A DNA stretch of 64,000 bases from Streptomyces olivoverticillatus. GTDB taxonomy: Bacteria; Actinomycetota; Actinomycetes; Streptomycetales; Streptomycetaceae. Every line of letters begins with the position of its first letter. Positions within the stretch are counted from its first letter, which is position 1. The stretch lies in assembly GCF_014203555.1 (NCBI RefSeq), contig NZ_JACHJH010000010.1:1-64000 (forward strand). The letters run 5' to 3'. Below are positions 1 through 12,800 of the stretch, in pieces. Under the pieces are notes generated by a model. The model had not been told where the DNA came from, did no database searches, and saw only the letters and a list, made by a program, of their open reading frames with translations. Both the position numbers and the translations under genes were made by a program.

Positions 1-2372
<2,372 letters not shown>

Positions 2373-2506
2373 GCTTCCTCTTCCCCTCAACAGCCTTGTT
2401 CAGCAATCAGTTCGTGGACGGGCGGACGTGGTGGTGGCGCGCGTCGCGACGCAATCGTTTGCGCCGCGACGCAATCGGGACGCACGCCGGGTAACGGAAC
2501 GGTTCG

Positions 2507-2725
2507 TCAGCCGGCCGCGGCTTCGGCCATCCGCCGGCGGAGGCTCAGGGGGCGCATGTCCGTCCACACCTCGTCGATGTGGGCCAGGCATTCCTCCTTG
2601 GTGCCGCGGGTGCCCTCCGCCCGCCAGCCGTTCGGCATCTCGCGGTCCGCCCACCAGATCGAGTACTGCTCCTCGTCGTTGAGGACGACGAGGTAGATCT
2701 GCGCGTCGGTGTTCTGCTCGGACAT
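2507..2725 (-). CDS. MbtH-family NRPS accessory protein
   Basis: Small protein of 72 residues that in this family binds A domains and aids their folding and activity. The family pattern is present: N-D-E-E-Q-Y-S near residue 16, paired Trp, P-x-G-W, and a C-terminal D-x-R-P-x-S-L-R. The residue after the first conserved Trp is Trp rather than the usual Pro. The ATG at 2725 is chosen because GGGAG lies about 6 bp upstream and MbtH proteins start close to the N-D-E-E-Q core; an upstream in-frame ATG at 2761 would add 12 residues that are not typical. It is the first gene of the leftward operon with the NRPS. Confidence 0.93.
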   Translation of the reverse strand: MSEQNTDAQIYLVVLNDEEQYSIWWADREMPNGWRAEGTRGTKEECLAHIDEVWTDMRPLSLRRRMAEAAAG

Positions 2726-2749
2726 GTCACTCCCGGATTGAAATGAGTG

Positions 2750-2777
2750 TTGATCGGCCACACTTGATCGGCCACAC
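2750..2777. repeat. 14-bp perfect tandem repeat in divergent promoter
   Basis: TTGATCGGCCACAC occurs twice head to tail (2750-2763 and 2764-2777) with no spacer, inside the 208-bp space between the divergent MbtH and dioxygenase genes. It lies 25 bp upstream of the MbtH start. It could be a double operator or a simple tandem duplication. The rest of the interval is AT-richer than its surroundings (around 2793-2808 and 2848-2853) and probably holds the two promoters; no clear -35/-10 pair was assigned. Confidence 0.6.
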
Positions 2778-2933
2778 TGTGCGGCGCGCTGCTATAGGCC
2801 GTCTATATCGCTCGCCGAAAGGCTCCGGGCCGGGCGTGTAGAGGGAATATAGGTACGGCTGCCAGGCTGTTTGCGTGGGTACTTTCGGGCACCACCGCAA
2901 GCAGGTGCAGGCAGAGGAAAGAGGTCGGGCTTG

Positions 2934-3872
2934 ATGCAGAACGGTCACGAGTGGAGGCCGCTGGAGATAGGCCCGGCGGACGTACGGGCGGAGGCCAGCG
3001 CCGAAGGGCTTTCCGGATACCTGAAGTCGTCGGTCGATCTCGGCGACCTATTGGTCAAGGAGAAGGCCCTGGTATTCCGGGGGTTCGGCGTCGAGGAGGA
3101 TTCCCTCGGTCCGATCATCGACGAGTTGCTGCCCAATCGCGCGGCCTATGTGCACGGAAATTCTCCGCGCACAAAGGTGGGGCAGAACGTGTACACCTCC
3201 ACGGAGTATCCGGCGGAGTTCGTCATTTCCATGCACAACGAGCTCTCCTACGCGCACCGGTGGCCGACCCGGCTGCTTTTCTTCTGTGCCGTGGCGCCTG
3301 CCACGGGCGGCGCCACACCGGTGGTCGACGGAGTGAAGTGGCTGGCCTCCCTCGACGACGAGGTGCGGGAGGCTTTTGCCGGCGGTGTTCGCTACACCCA
3401 GAACCTGCACGGCGGCCGAGGCCTGGGCAAGAGCTGGCAGCAGACCTTCGAGACCGAGGACCGCGAGGAAGTGGAGCGGTTCCTCACGGAGGCCGAGGCG
3501 AGCTGGGAATGGCTTCGGGGCGACGCCCTGCGGGTCACGCACGAGCGGCAGTCCACGCTGCGGCACCCGGTCACAGGTGTCGAGGTCTGGTTCAACCAGT
3601 CGGATCAGTGGCATCCCGCGACGCTGGGCGAGGACGCGGCCGCCCTGGCCAAGGTGCTTCCCGCCGACGAACTTCCCCAGACGGTCAGCTTCGCCGACGG
3701 CAGTCCGATTCCCCCGGAGTACGTCCTCCAGGTGCGTGATCGCGGCCTGGCCGCCGCCGTCGACGTCGACTGGCGCGCCGGTGACCTGATGCTGATCGAC
3801 AACGTGCTCGTCGGCCACGGCCGGCAGGCGTTCACCGGCGAGCGCCGGGTGCTCGTCGCGATGTCCAGCTGA
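2934..3872 (+). CDS. TauD/SyrP-like Fe(II)/2-oxoglutarate dioxygenase
   Basis: 312-residue TauD-family dioxygenase. The iron site is visible as HNE (MHNELSY, near residue 100) and a distal His in VGHGR near the C-terminus, whose Arg would hold 2-oxoglutarate. Members next to NRPS genes, such as SyrP, hydroxylate an amino acid, often aspartate at the beta carbon, while it is bound to a carrier protein. That role is inferred here from position, as first gene of the rightward operon and opposite MbtH. The ATG at 2934 follows a GAGGAAAGAGG stretch and gives the family's usual length; an in-frame start at 2871 would add 21 unconserved residues. Confidence 0.85.
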   Translation: MQNGHEWRPLEIGPADVRAEASAEGLSGYLKSSVDLGDLLVKEKALVFRGFGVEEDSLGPIIDELLPNRAAYVHGNSPRTKVGQNVYTSTEYPAEFVISMHNELSYAHRWPTRLLFFCAVAPATGGATPVVDGVKWLASLDDEVREAFAGGVRYTQNLHGGRGLGKSWQQTFETEDREEVERFLTEAEASWEWLRGDALRVTHERQSTLRHPVTGVEVWFNQSDQWHPATLGEDAAALAKVLPADELPQTVSFADGSPIPPEYVLQVRDRGLAAAVDVDWRAGDLMLIDNVLVGHGRQAFTGERRVLVAMSS

Positions 3873-3925
3873 CCATCCAACGGAATCCCGGCCAGGGTTC
3901 AGGCCCGGAAGGAGAGACGTCCATC

Positions 3926-4918
3926 GTGGAATCAGTATCGGAGACGCCCCGCCCCGAGACCCGAGGAGAGTTCGACCTGACCCTCTCCGACCGGGAGCAC
4001 CACGAGTTCCGGCTGCTGGCGGAGGAGCTGGCCGCGAGCGCGCCGACCGTCATCGACGACCCCAAGTGGGTGGCGACGGCCCGCGAGCTCTCCGCCGGCC
4101 TGCCCCTGCGGATCCGGCAGACCGTGCACGCCTACCGCCATGACCCCGGGGAGAGCGGCACCCTCGTCCTGCGGAACCTGCCGGTGGACGAGAGCACCCT
4201 GCCGCCGACGCCCACGGTCCCGGAGTCGGTGGAGCGGGAGGCGACCGTTCCTGCGGCCATCGCCGCACTGATCACCTCGCAGATCGGGGAGATGGCGGCC
4301 TACCGGGACGAAAAGTCCGGCGCCCTGGTGCAGAACGTGGTGCCCGTCCCGGGCCGGGAGGGCTCGCAGAGCAACGCGGGCTCCACTCCGCTGGAACTGC
4401 ATGTGGAGAACGCCTTCCACCCGCACCGGCCGGACTTCGTCGGGCTGCTCTGCCTGCGCAGCGACCACACCAATGCGGCGGGCACCCCCGTGTCCTCCAT
4501 TCGGCACACGCTGCGGCGGCTGGCACCCGGCGTCAGGGACGTGCTGTTCCAGGAGCGCTTCACCACGACTCCGCCGCCGTCCTTCCACGCCGGCGACGCG
4601 GCCGCCGCGCACGCGGTACTCACCGGGGACGCCGACGATCCGAACGTCAAGGTGGACTTCCACGCGACGACGGCCGTCGACCCTGAAGCCGCGAGGGCGC
4701 TGGATCGGCTGCGGGAGGCCTTCATCGAGGCAGCGACGACGCTGGTGCTGCGCTCCGGCGAAATGGCGTTCGTCGACAACCGCATAGCGATCCACGGACG
4801 CACGGCATTCACCCCCCGCTATGACGGCCGCGATCGCTGGCTGCACCGGACGTTCGCGCTGCTGGACAACCGCCGCACCAGAGGAAGCAGGCCGGGGAAC
4901 GGCAGCGTCCTCGCCTGA
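3926..4918 (+). CDS. Clavaminate synthase-like amino acid beta-hydroxylase (AsnO/VioC type)
   Basis: 330-residue non-heme iron, 2-oxoglutarate dioxygenase. The facial triad is seen as H-V-E in LELHVENAFHPHRPD (near residue 160) and the late His in AIHGR, followed by an Arg-rich stretch. The phrase NAFHPHRPDFVGLLCLR is typical of the AsnO/VioC group, which hydroxylates free asparagine, arginine or related amino acids before NRPS loading. The substrate cannot be read from sequence. Start is the GTG at 3926, with AAGGAGAGA about 10 bp upstream. With the TauD-like gene 53 bp upstream it gives this locus two independent amino-acid hydroxylases. Confidence 0.88.
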   Translation: MESVSETPRPETRGEFDLTLSDREHHEFRLLAEELAASAPTVIDDPKWVATARELSAGLPLRIRQTVHAYRHDPGESGTLVLRNLPVDESTLPPTPTVPESVEREATVPAAIAALITSQIGEMAAYRDEKSGALVQNVVPVPGREGSQSNAGSTPLELHVENAFHPHRPDFVGLLCLRSDHTNAAGTPVSSIRHTLRRLAPGVRDVLFQERFTTTPPPSFHAGDAAAAHAVLTGDADDPNVKVDFHATTAVDPEAARALDRLREAFIEAATTLVLRSGEMAFVDNRIAIHGRTAFTPRYDGRDRWLHRTFALLDNRRTRGSRPGNGSVLA

Positions 4919-4997
4919 CCGGGGATGGCCGAGGTCTCTCTCCCGCCCGGGGCTGCTGCACGAGAAGCAATGACATCGTGAACGGAACAACAACCGC

Positions 4998-6818
4998 ATG
5001 AGATCTGCCTTCCGGGCGCGCCCGCACCGCGGTATCGCCTTTCTGGCCTTCGCCATGCTTGTCCTGACGGGACTCATGGCGTTCCCCGCTTCGGCACGGC
5101 CCGTCGGCCCTCGGGCCGTGCCGAACCCCCTGGAAGCCGGCCCGTACGAGGTGCGGTCCCAGACCTATGACCTGGGCGACACCGCTTTTCAGCCGGACGG
5201 ATTCCCGGGCAAGGTCGAACTGCGGGGTGTGGTGCATGCGCCACGCAATGCGCGGGGGCAGAGGCTTCCGGCAGTGTTGTTCCTGCACGGCAGACACGAG
5301 GCGTGCGGCGCGGCCGACGGCGAGGCGACCTACGGCCAGTGGCCGTGCCGCAAGCCGTTCACGGCCATCCCCAGCTACCGGGGCTACGACTACGCGGGCA
5401 AGCTCCTTGCGAGCCACGGATACGTCGTGATCTCCATTTCCGCCGACGGCATCGGCGCCGCGGACCATGCGGACGCCACCTTCGGCCAGACGGCCCGCGG
5501 CCGGCTCATCCAGAAGCATCTGGACCTGTGGAAGCAGTGGACGAGCCATGGCGACGGCCCCTTCGGCACGGAATTCCAGGATGCGATCGATTTCCGGCGC
5601 ATCGGCACGATGGGCCACTCCCGGGGCGGGGAGGGAATCGTCAGCCAGTTGAAGGTCAATGCCGCGGCCGGAAGCCCCTACGGGATACAGGCGGTCCTCG
5701 CGCTCGCCCCGACGGACTTCCTGCGCCAGGTCGTGACCGGGGTGCCGATGGGGGTCCTGCTCTCGATGTGCGACGCGGACCAGCCGGACCTTCAAGGCGT
5801 GCACTACTACGACGACGCAAGTTATGCCGAGCGTGGGGACCCGGCCCCCAAGTACCAGGTCGCCATAGCGGGAGCCAATCACTACTTCTACAACACCGCC
5901 TGGTCGCCCGACAGTGGCGAACCCGGCGCGATGGACGACTGGGACCGTGCCGTCAAGATGGGCGGCAAGGGCGGGGCGTGCGCTTCCGGCAGTGGGGAAC
6001 GCCTCACGCAGAAGCAGCAACAAGCGGTGGCCGCCTCCTACATCACCAGCTTCTTCCGGCTGCAGCTGGGCGGTGAAAGCCAGTTCGCCGGGCTCTGGGA
6101 GGGACGTGATGCCCTCCCGTCCTCCGCCTCCTTCGCCAAGGTGTCCACGACTTTCCATGCGCCCGATCGGCCCGGAAAGCGGCTCGACATCAACAGGCTG
6201 AGGTCGGACGACGATCTGCGCCGGAATGCGGCCGGTGGCGGGGTCACACTCGAGGGTTTCAGCGATCCCGGTTTCTGCGGGGGCGAGTCGCACGCCAAGA
6301 GGTGTCTGGGCGGCGACTACACGAAGGAGCCGTACAGGCTGGAGCCGCACGGCTACATGCAGATCCTGGACACGGAACCCCCGGGCACCAACCTCTTGCA
6401 GCTGCGCTGGGACCGTCCGGGTGCATTCCTGCGCAACGAGCTGTCCGAGGGCTCGCGCGATGTCGCCCCCTACCGCAACCTGACCTTCAGGTCTGTGGTC
6501 GACTTCTCGGATCCCAGAAACGCCGACGCGACGCGCATTCCCCTGCGCGTGGTCCTTGCCGACTCCAAGGGACGACAGGCATCGGTCCGCACCACCGGCT
6601 ACGGCCAGGACCCGACCGTTCCCGATCTGCTCACCACGGTCACCGACCCGAAGTCGCACAGCACGCTGCCAATACGGCGGTTGCTGCTGAGCCAGGTGCG
6701 CATCCCCGTGCAAGCCTTCCGGTCGATCGACCTCGGCGACATCCGGTCGGTGACCGTGGTGTGCGACGGAACGGAGCGGGGCGCCCTGGACATCACCGAT
6801 CTGTCTTTCAGTGAATGA
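4998..6818 (+). CDS. Secreted alpha/beta hydrolase
   Basis: 606-residue exported protein. Residues 1-36 form a Sec signal peptide: basic start, a hydrophobic core, then a likely cut after ASA. The mature part has the hydrolase oxyanion-loop phrase VLFLHGRHE and the nucleophile elbow GHSRGGEG (Ser near residue 213). The C-terminal 200 residues look beta-rich and may form a separate domain. The natural substrate is unknown. Its stop codon lies just upstream of the NRPS start, so it is co-transcribed with the NRPS and could process, release or detoxify the peptide outside the cell, or have an unrelated role. The Asp/His partners of the triad were not assigned. Confidence 0.75.
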   Translation: MRSAFRARPHRGIAFLAFAMLVLTGLMAFPASARPVGPRAVPNPLEAGPYEVRSQTYDLGDTAFQPDGFPGKVELRGVVHAPRNARGQRLPAVLFLHGRHEACGAADGEATYGQWPCRKPFTAIPSYRGYDYAGKLLASHGYVVISISADGIGAADHADATFGQTARGRLIQKHLDLWKQWTSHGDGPFGTEFQDAIDFRRIGTMGHSRGGEGIVSQLKVNAAAGSPYGIQAVLALAPTDFLRQVVTGVPMGVLLSMCDADQPDLQGVHYYDDASYAERGDPAPKYQVAIAGANHYFYNTAWSPDSGEPGAMDDWDRAVKMGGKGGACASGSGERLTQKQQQAVAASYITSFFRLQLGGESQFAGLWEGRDALPSSASFAKVSTTFHAPDRPGKRLDINRLRSDDDLRRNAAGGGVTLEGFSDPGFCGGESHAKRCLGGDYTKEPYRLEPHGYMQILDTEPPGTNLLQLRWDRPGAFLRNELSEGSRDVAPYRNLTFRSVVDFSDPRNADATRIPLRVVLADSKGRQASVRTTGYGQDPTVPDLLTTVTDPKSHSTLPIRRLLLSQVRIPVQAFRSIDLGDIRSVTVVCDGTERGALDITDLSFSE

Positions 6819-6843
6819 CCCCGAGCCGCAGAAAGGCGGACAC

Positions 6844-9800
6844 GTGACGAACAAGGAACTTGCTCTGACCAGCGGCCAGCTGGGTGTCTGGTTCGGACAG
6901 CAACTCGGAGTACCGAGCCAGTCATACAACGTCAGTCAGTACACCGAAATTCGCGGCTCGGTCGACGAGACGTTCTTTGTCGCTGCGGTTCGCCAAGTGG
7001 TCCGTGAGGCCGAAGCCCTGCGCGTCGCCTTCCACGAATCCACCGAAGGGCCCCGGCAGGTTGTTCTGCCGATGGAGGACTGGAAACCCCCACAGCTGGA
7101 CTTCAGCCGAGAGGCGGATCCGGAGGGCGCGGCACTCGGCTGGATGCGGGCCGAATTGGACGCCCCCGTCGAGCTGATCGGCGGCGAACTGTTCACCATG
7201 GCCCTGCTCACACTGGCCGAGGACCGCCACTGGTTCTTCCAGCGCGCCCATCACGCGGTGGCCGACGGCTACAGCGGCGCCCTCCTGCTCCAGCGGGTGG
7301 CCGACGTCTACAGCTCGTTCGTCGCCCGGCAAGCCCGCTGGGACCGACAGTTCGGCAGCCTGGACGAGCTGCTGACCGATGAGGCCGACTACCGCGCTTC
7401 CTCGACATTCGCAGCGGACCGGGAGCACTGGCTCACCCGATCGTCGGGACGCGAAGCGCCGGTCACCCTGGTCGAGCGCACCCACCAGGCCTCACCCCAT
7501 CCCCTGCGTTGCTCGGCTCACGTCCGGGCCGAGGTGCTCGACCGGATCCGTGCCTTCGCCCGTACCGAACGCACCAGCTGGACCACGGCCGTCACCGCCG
7601 CCATCGCGGCGTATTTGCACCGGCTCACCGGAGCACATGAGCTGACCCTCGGATTCCCGGTCACGGGGCGTTCCACGGCGGTGGAACGACAGACGCCGGG
7701 GATGCTCACCAACGTCCTGCCGCTCTACTTCAACGTGTCGGGCGATATGCCGGCGGGCGACCTGGTACGGCAGGCATCCGTGGAAATGCGTCAGGCTCTG
7801 CGCCACCAGCGCTACCGCAATGAGGATCTGCGACGGGACCTCGGCACCCACACCGAAGGCCCCGGTGGATTCGGGCCGCTCGTCAACATTCTGGCCTTCG
7901 ACCAGGAACCGAATTTCGGCGGGCACGTCGGGGTGGTGCACTACCTCAACAACGGTCCGGTGGAAGACCTGCAGATCGTGGTGCAGCCGGACTCGGACGG
8001 CGGCGGGCTGCTCCTCACGTTCAACGGCAACCCCGCGAGTTACGAGGCGGAAGAACTCTCCGCGCACCTCACCCGTTTCCTGGGATTCCTCGACGGGTTC
8101 TCGCGCGACCGTGACCGGCACATCGAATCGGTCGAACTGCTCTCTGCCGAGGAACAGGAGCAGATCCTGGGGTCCTGGGCCGGGCAGCCGGTCGAAGAGC
8201 CGGCCGGGACGCTGCCGGAAATGTTTGCGGCTGTGGCGGCCCGTACTCCTCGGGCAATTGCGCTGGAAACCTGCGACGAGACGCTCACCTACCGGGAGCT
8301 GAATGCGCGGGCCAACCGGCTGGCACACCACCTCATCGCCCAGGGCATCGGCCCCGAGTCGGTCGTGGCCGTCTCACTCCCCCGGTCCGTGGAGATGGTC
8401 ATCGCCGTCCTCGCCATCGTCAAGGCCGGCGGCGCATACCTGCCCGTCGACCCCGACTACCCCCGGGACCGCGTGCGCCACATGCTCGACGATGCCGCAC
8501 CCAAGGTCGTGATCGACTCGGCGCTCATGGCGTCGGACACCTTGGCGATAGAGCTCGAGCGGTATCCCGATACCGATCCCGAACTGCGGGGACGGCTCCA
8601 CCCGCAGCATCCGGCCTACCTCATCTACACCTCCGGCTCCACCGGACGCCCCAAGGCAGTGGCCGTCACCCACCAGGGTCTCCCCAGCCTCGCCGCCGAC
8701 CACCTCGACCGTTACGCCGTCACGCCGGATTCCCGCATCCTCCAGTTCGCCTCGCTCAGCTTCGACGCGGCGGTCGTCGACCTGATCAACGCGCTGCTCG
8801 GCGGTGCGACCCTGGTCCTTCCGCCGCCGGGCCGCCTGGTGGGGCACGAGCTCGGGGAATTCCTCGGCAAGCAGAAGATCACCCACGCGATGATGCCGCC
8901 GGCCGTCCTCGGCACCCTGCCGGCCGGCGAGTATCCCTCGCTGCAGGTCCTCATCACCGGTGGGGACGTCCTTCCGCCGAGCCTGGCGGCACAGTGGGCG
9001 CCGGGCCTGCGCATGTTCAACGTCTACGGGCCGACCGAGTCGACGGTCGACGCGGTGGTCAGCGAGGTGACGCCGGACGGGACGGGGTCCGTGCCGATCG
9101 GGCGACCGATCCGGAACACCCAGGTCTATGTGCTGGACCAGGCCCTGCGCCCGGTGCCGCCCGGCGTCCCCGGCGAGCTCTGCCTGGCGGGTCCGGGCCT
9201 GGCGCGCGGCTACGTCAACCGTCCCGGCCTGACCGCCGAGCGCTTCGTGGCCAACCCGTTCGGTGCCCCGGGCGGCCGTATGTACCGGACCGGGGACATG
9301 GTCCGCTGGCGCACCGACGGCGTGCTGGAATTCCTCGGCCGGACGGACGACCAGATCAAACTCCGCGGCTTCCGAGTGGAGCTCGGCGAGGTCCAGACGG
9401 CTCTGGCAAATTGCCCGGGAGTGTCGCAGGCCGCGGTGATGCTGCGCGAGGACCGGCCCGGGGATCGACGCCTCGTCGGATACGTCGTGGCGGACGACAA
9501 CGAAACGATGGACATCGGAAATCTGCACCGGCAATTGCCCGAGTACATGGTGCCTTCGGCGATCGTCACCCTCGAAGCCCTGCCGCTGACCCCGAACGGC
9601 AAGCTCGACCGCCGCGCACTTCCTGCACCCCAAGCCACAACGCAGGGGGGAACCGCACCTCGCACCGGGCACGAAGAAACCCTCGCCGCCCTCTACCGCG
9701 ACGTCCTCGGGCTGCCCGCCGTAAGCATCGAGGACAACTTCTTCGAGCTCGGCGGTCACTCGCTCCTCGCGACCCGCCTCACCAGCCGAATCCGCACCAC

Positions 9801-12800
9801 CCTCGGCATCGAACTCCCCCTGCGGACCATCTTCGAAGCACCCACCATCGCCCAACTCGCACAACACCTCGACACCGCCGACCACGCCCGCCCCGCCCTC
9901 ACCACCCAGCCCCGCCCCAACCCCCTCCCCCTCTCCCACGCCCAGAACCGACTCTGGCTCCTCCATCAGGTCGAAGGGCCGAGTGCCACTTACAACCTCG
10001 CCCAGGCCATACGCCTGACCGGTCCGCTCGACACGGGCGCTCTGGAGGCTGCGCTCGGCGACGTCGTGGCCCGTCATGAGGCCCTGCGCACGGTCTACCG
10101 CACGGTGGCCGACGACCCGAGTCAGCTGATCCTGGACACCGACCAAGCGAAGCCGGTTCTGGAACGGGCGCAGGAAGGGCAGACGGTGGAATCCGTAGCC
10201 GCCCTGCCTTTCGACTTGGCGGTGGCCCCGCCGGTGCGGGCCGTGCTGTTTGCGATGGACACCGACGAGCACGTATTGCTCCTCGTCATCCACCACATAG
10301 CTGCCGACGGCTGGTCCCTGGAACCACTGGGACGAGACCTCTCATCGGCGTACACGGCACGGATTCACGGTGAAATGCCCAGCTGGGAGCCACTCCCGGT
10401 GCAGTACGCCGACTACACCCTCTGGCAACGGGACTTGCTGGACGGCGAGCGGGGTGAAGCGGTCGCACAGCTGGACTTCTGGCGCAGTGAACTGGCGGGG
10501 ATTCCCGACGAGCTGGCATTGCCGACGGACCGGGTTCGGCCTGCGGTGACAAGTCACCGTGGTGCGCTGGCCCATTGGCAGCTGGAGCCCGAAGTGTCCG
10601 AGGCACTCGGAGCGCTCGCACGCGAGACCGGCGCCAGCCTCTTCATGGTCCTCCAAACCGCACTGGCAGCACTGCTCACGCGACTCGGCGCAGGAAACGA
10701 CATCCCCATCGGCACACCCATAGCCGGACGAACCGACGCCGCACTCGACAACCTCATCGGCTTCTTCGTCAACACCCTCGTCCTGCGCACCGACACCACC
10801 GGAAACCCCACCTTCCGAGAACTCCTCACCCGCACCCGCGAAACAGACCTCCGCGCCTACGCACACCAAGACCTCCCCTTCGAACGCCTCGTCGAAGAAC
10901 TCAACCCCACCCGCTCACTCGCCCGACACCCCCTCTTCCAAGTCATGCTCAACCTCCAGAGCGAGACTTCCCACCCCATCGAGCTTCCCGGAATCAGTGC
11001 GGAGATCGAGCCGATCAACGCCATTGCGGCGAAGTTCGACCTTTCCTTCACTGTGGTCGAGTCCGGACGTGAAGGGCTTCTCGGCGCGATCGAGTACGCG
11101 ACCGACCTTTTCGACGCACCCACCGCACAGGCCCTGGGCGAACGCCTCGTACGCCTGCTGAAGCACGCGGCCACCGACCCGGACGCGCCCCTTTACACCC
11201 TCGAATTGCTCGCTCCCGAGGAACGTGAGCACATTCTGTGGGGCTGGGCCGGACAGTCGACCGAGACCCCGGCCGGGACACTGCCCGAACTGTTCGCGGC
11301 CGCGGCGGCTCGCCGGCCGGAGAACACGGCAGTGGTGTTCGGAGACGAGACCGTCTCCTATGAGGAGTTGAACGCGCGGGCCAACCGCCTCGCCCACTAC
11401 CTCATCGCCCAGGGCATCCGCCCCGAATCGGTCGTGGCCGTCTCACTCCCGCGCTCCGTGGAGATGGTCATCGCCATCCTGGCCATCGTCAAAGCCGGCG
11501 GCGCATACCTGCCCATCGACCCCGACTACCCCCAAGACCGCGCGCACTACATGCTCCACGACTCCCACGCGGCCCTCACCATCGATATCAACACCTTCGA
11601 CCTGGACCTCACGCAATACCCCGACCACAACCCCGACCTGCGGGACCGGCTGGCGCCGGACCACCCGGCCTATGTGATCTACACTTCCGGGTCCACCGGC
11701 CGGCCCAAGGGCGTGGCGGTGCCGCACCGCGGCATCGTCAATCGATTGGCCTGGATGCAGGGGCAGTACGGCCTCACGACCGAGGACCGGGTCCTCCAGA
11801 AGACACCGTTCACCTTCGACGTCTCGGTGTGGGAATTCTTCTGGCCGATTCTCCAGGGCGCCACTCTCGTGGTCGCACGTCCGGAAGGTCACAAGGACCC
11901 CGCCTACCTGGCTCGACTCATCCGCGAGGAGCGGGTGACCACCGCGCACTTCGTGCCCTCCATGCTCCAGGTCTTCCTGCGTGAGCCCGAGGTGACAGCC
12001 GGCCGCCACGCTTTGCAACGCGTCATCTGCAGTGGTGAGGCACTTCCCATCGAGGTCCAGAACGAGTTCCTGACCGTCCTCGACGGCGTCCAGCTGCACA
12101 ACCTCTACGGCCCCACCGAGGCTTCCGTCGACGTCACATTCTGGGAATGCCTTCCGGAATCCGGCGCAACCTCCGTGCCGATCGGGCGGCCGATCTGGAA
12201 CACCCAGGTCTACGTGCTGGACCAGGCCGTGTGCCCGGTGCCGCCCGGCATCCCCGGCGAGCTCTACCTGGCGGGCGTCGGCCTGGCACGCGGCTACGTC
12301 AACCGCCCCGGCCTGACCGCCGAGCGCTTCGTACCCAACCCGTTCGGCACCCCCGGCAGCCGAATGTACCGGACCGGCGACATGGTCCGCCGGCGCACCG
12401 ACGGCGTACTGGAATTCCTCGGCCGAGCGGACGACCAAGTGAAACTCCGCGGCTTCCGTATCGAGCCCGGCGAAATCCAGGCTGTACTCGCCGCCTGCCC
12501 GGGCGTGGCCCAAGCCGCCGTCGTCGTACGCGAGGACCGGCCCGGAGATCAGCGTCTGATCGGCTATGTCGTTCCGGACCATGTCGACGCGGTCGACACC
12601 GGAAATCTGCGCCGTCAATTGCCCGAGTACATGGTGCCCTCGGCGATCGTCACCCTCGACGCACTGCCGCTGACCTCCAACGGCAAACTCGACCGCCGCG
12701 CACTCCCCGCACCCCAAGCCACGACGCAGGCAGGCACCGCACCCCGCACCGGGCACGAGGAAACCCTGGCCGCCCTCTACCGCGACATCCTCGGACTGCC

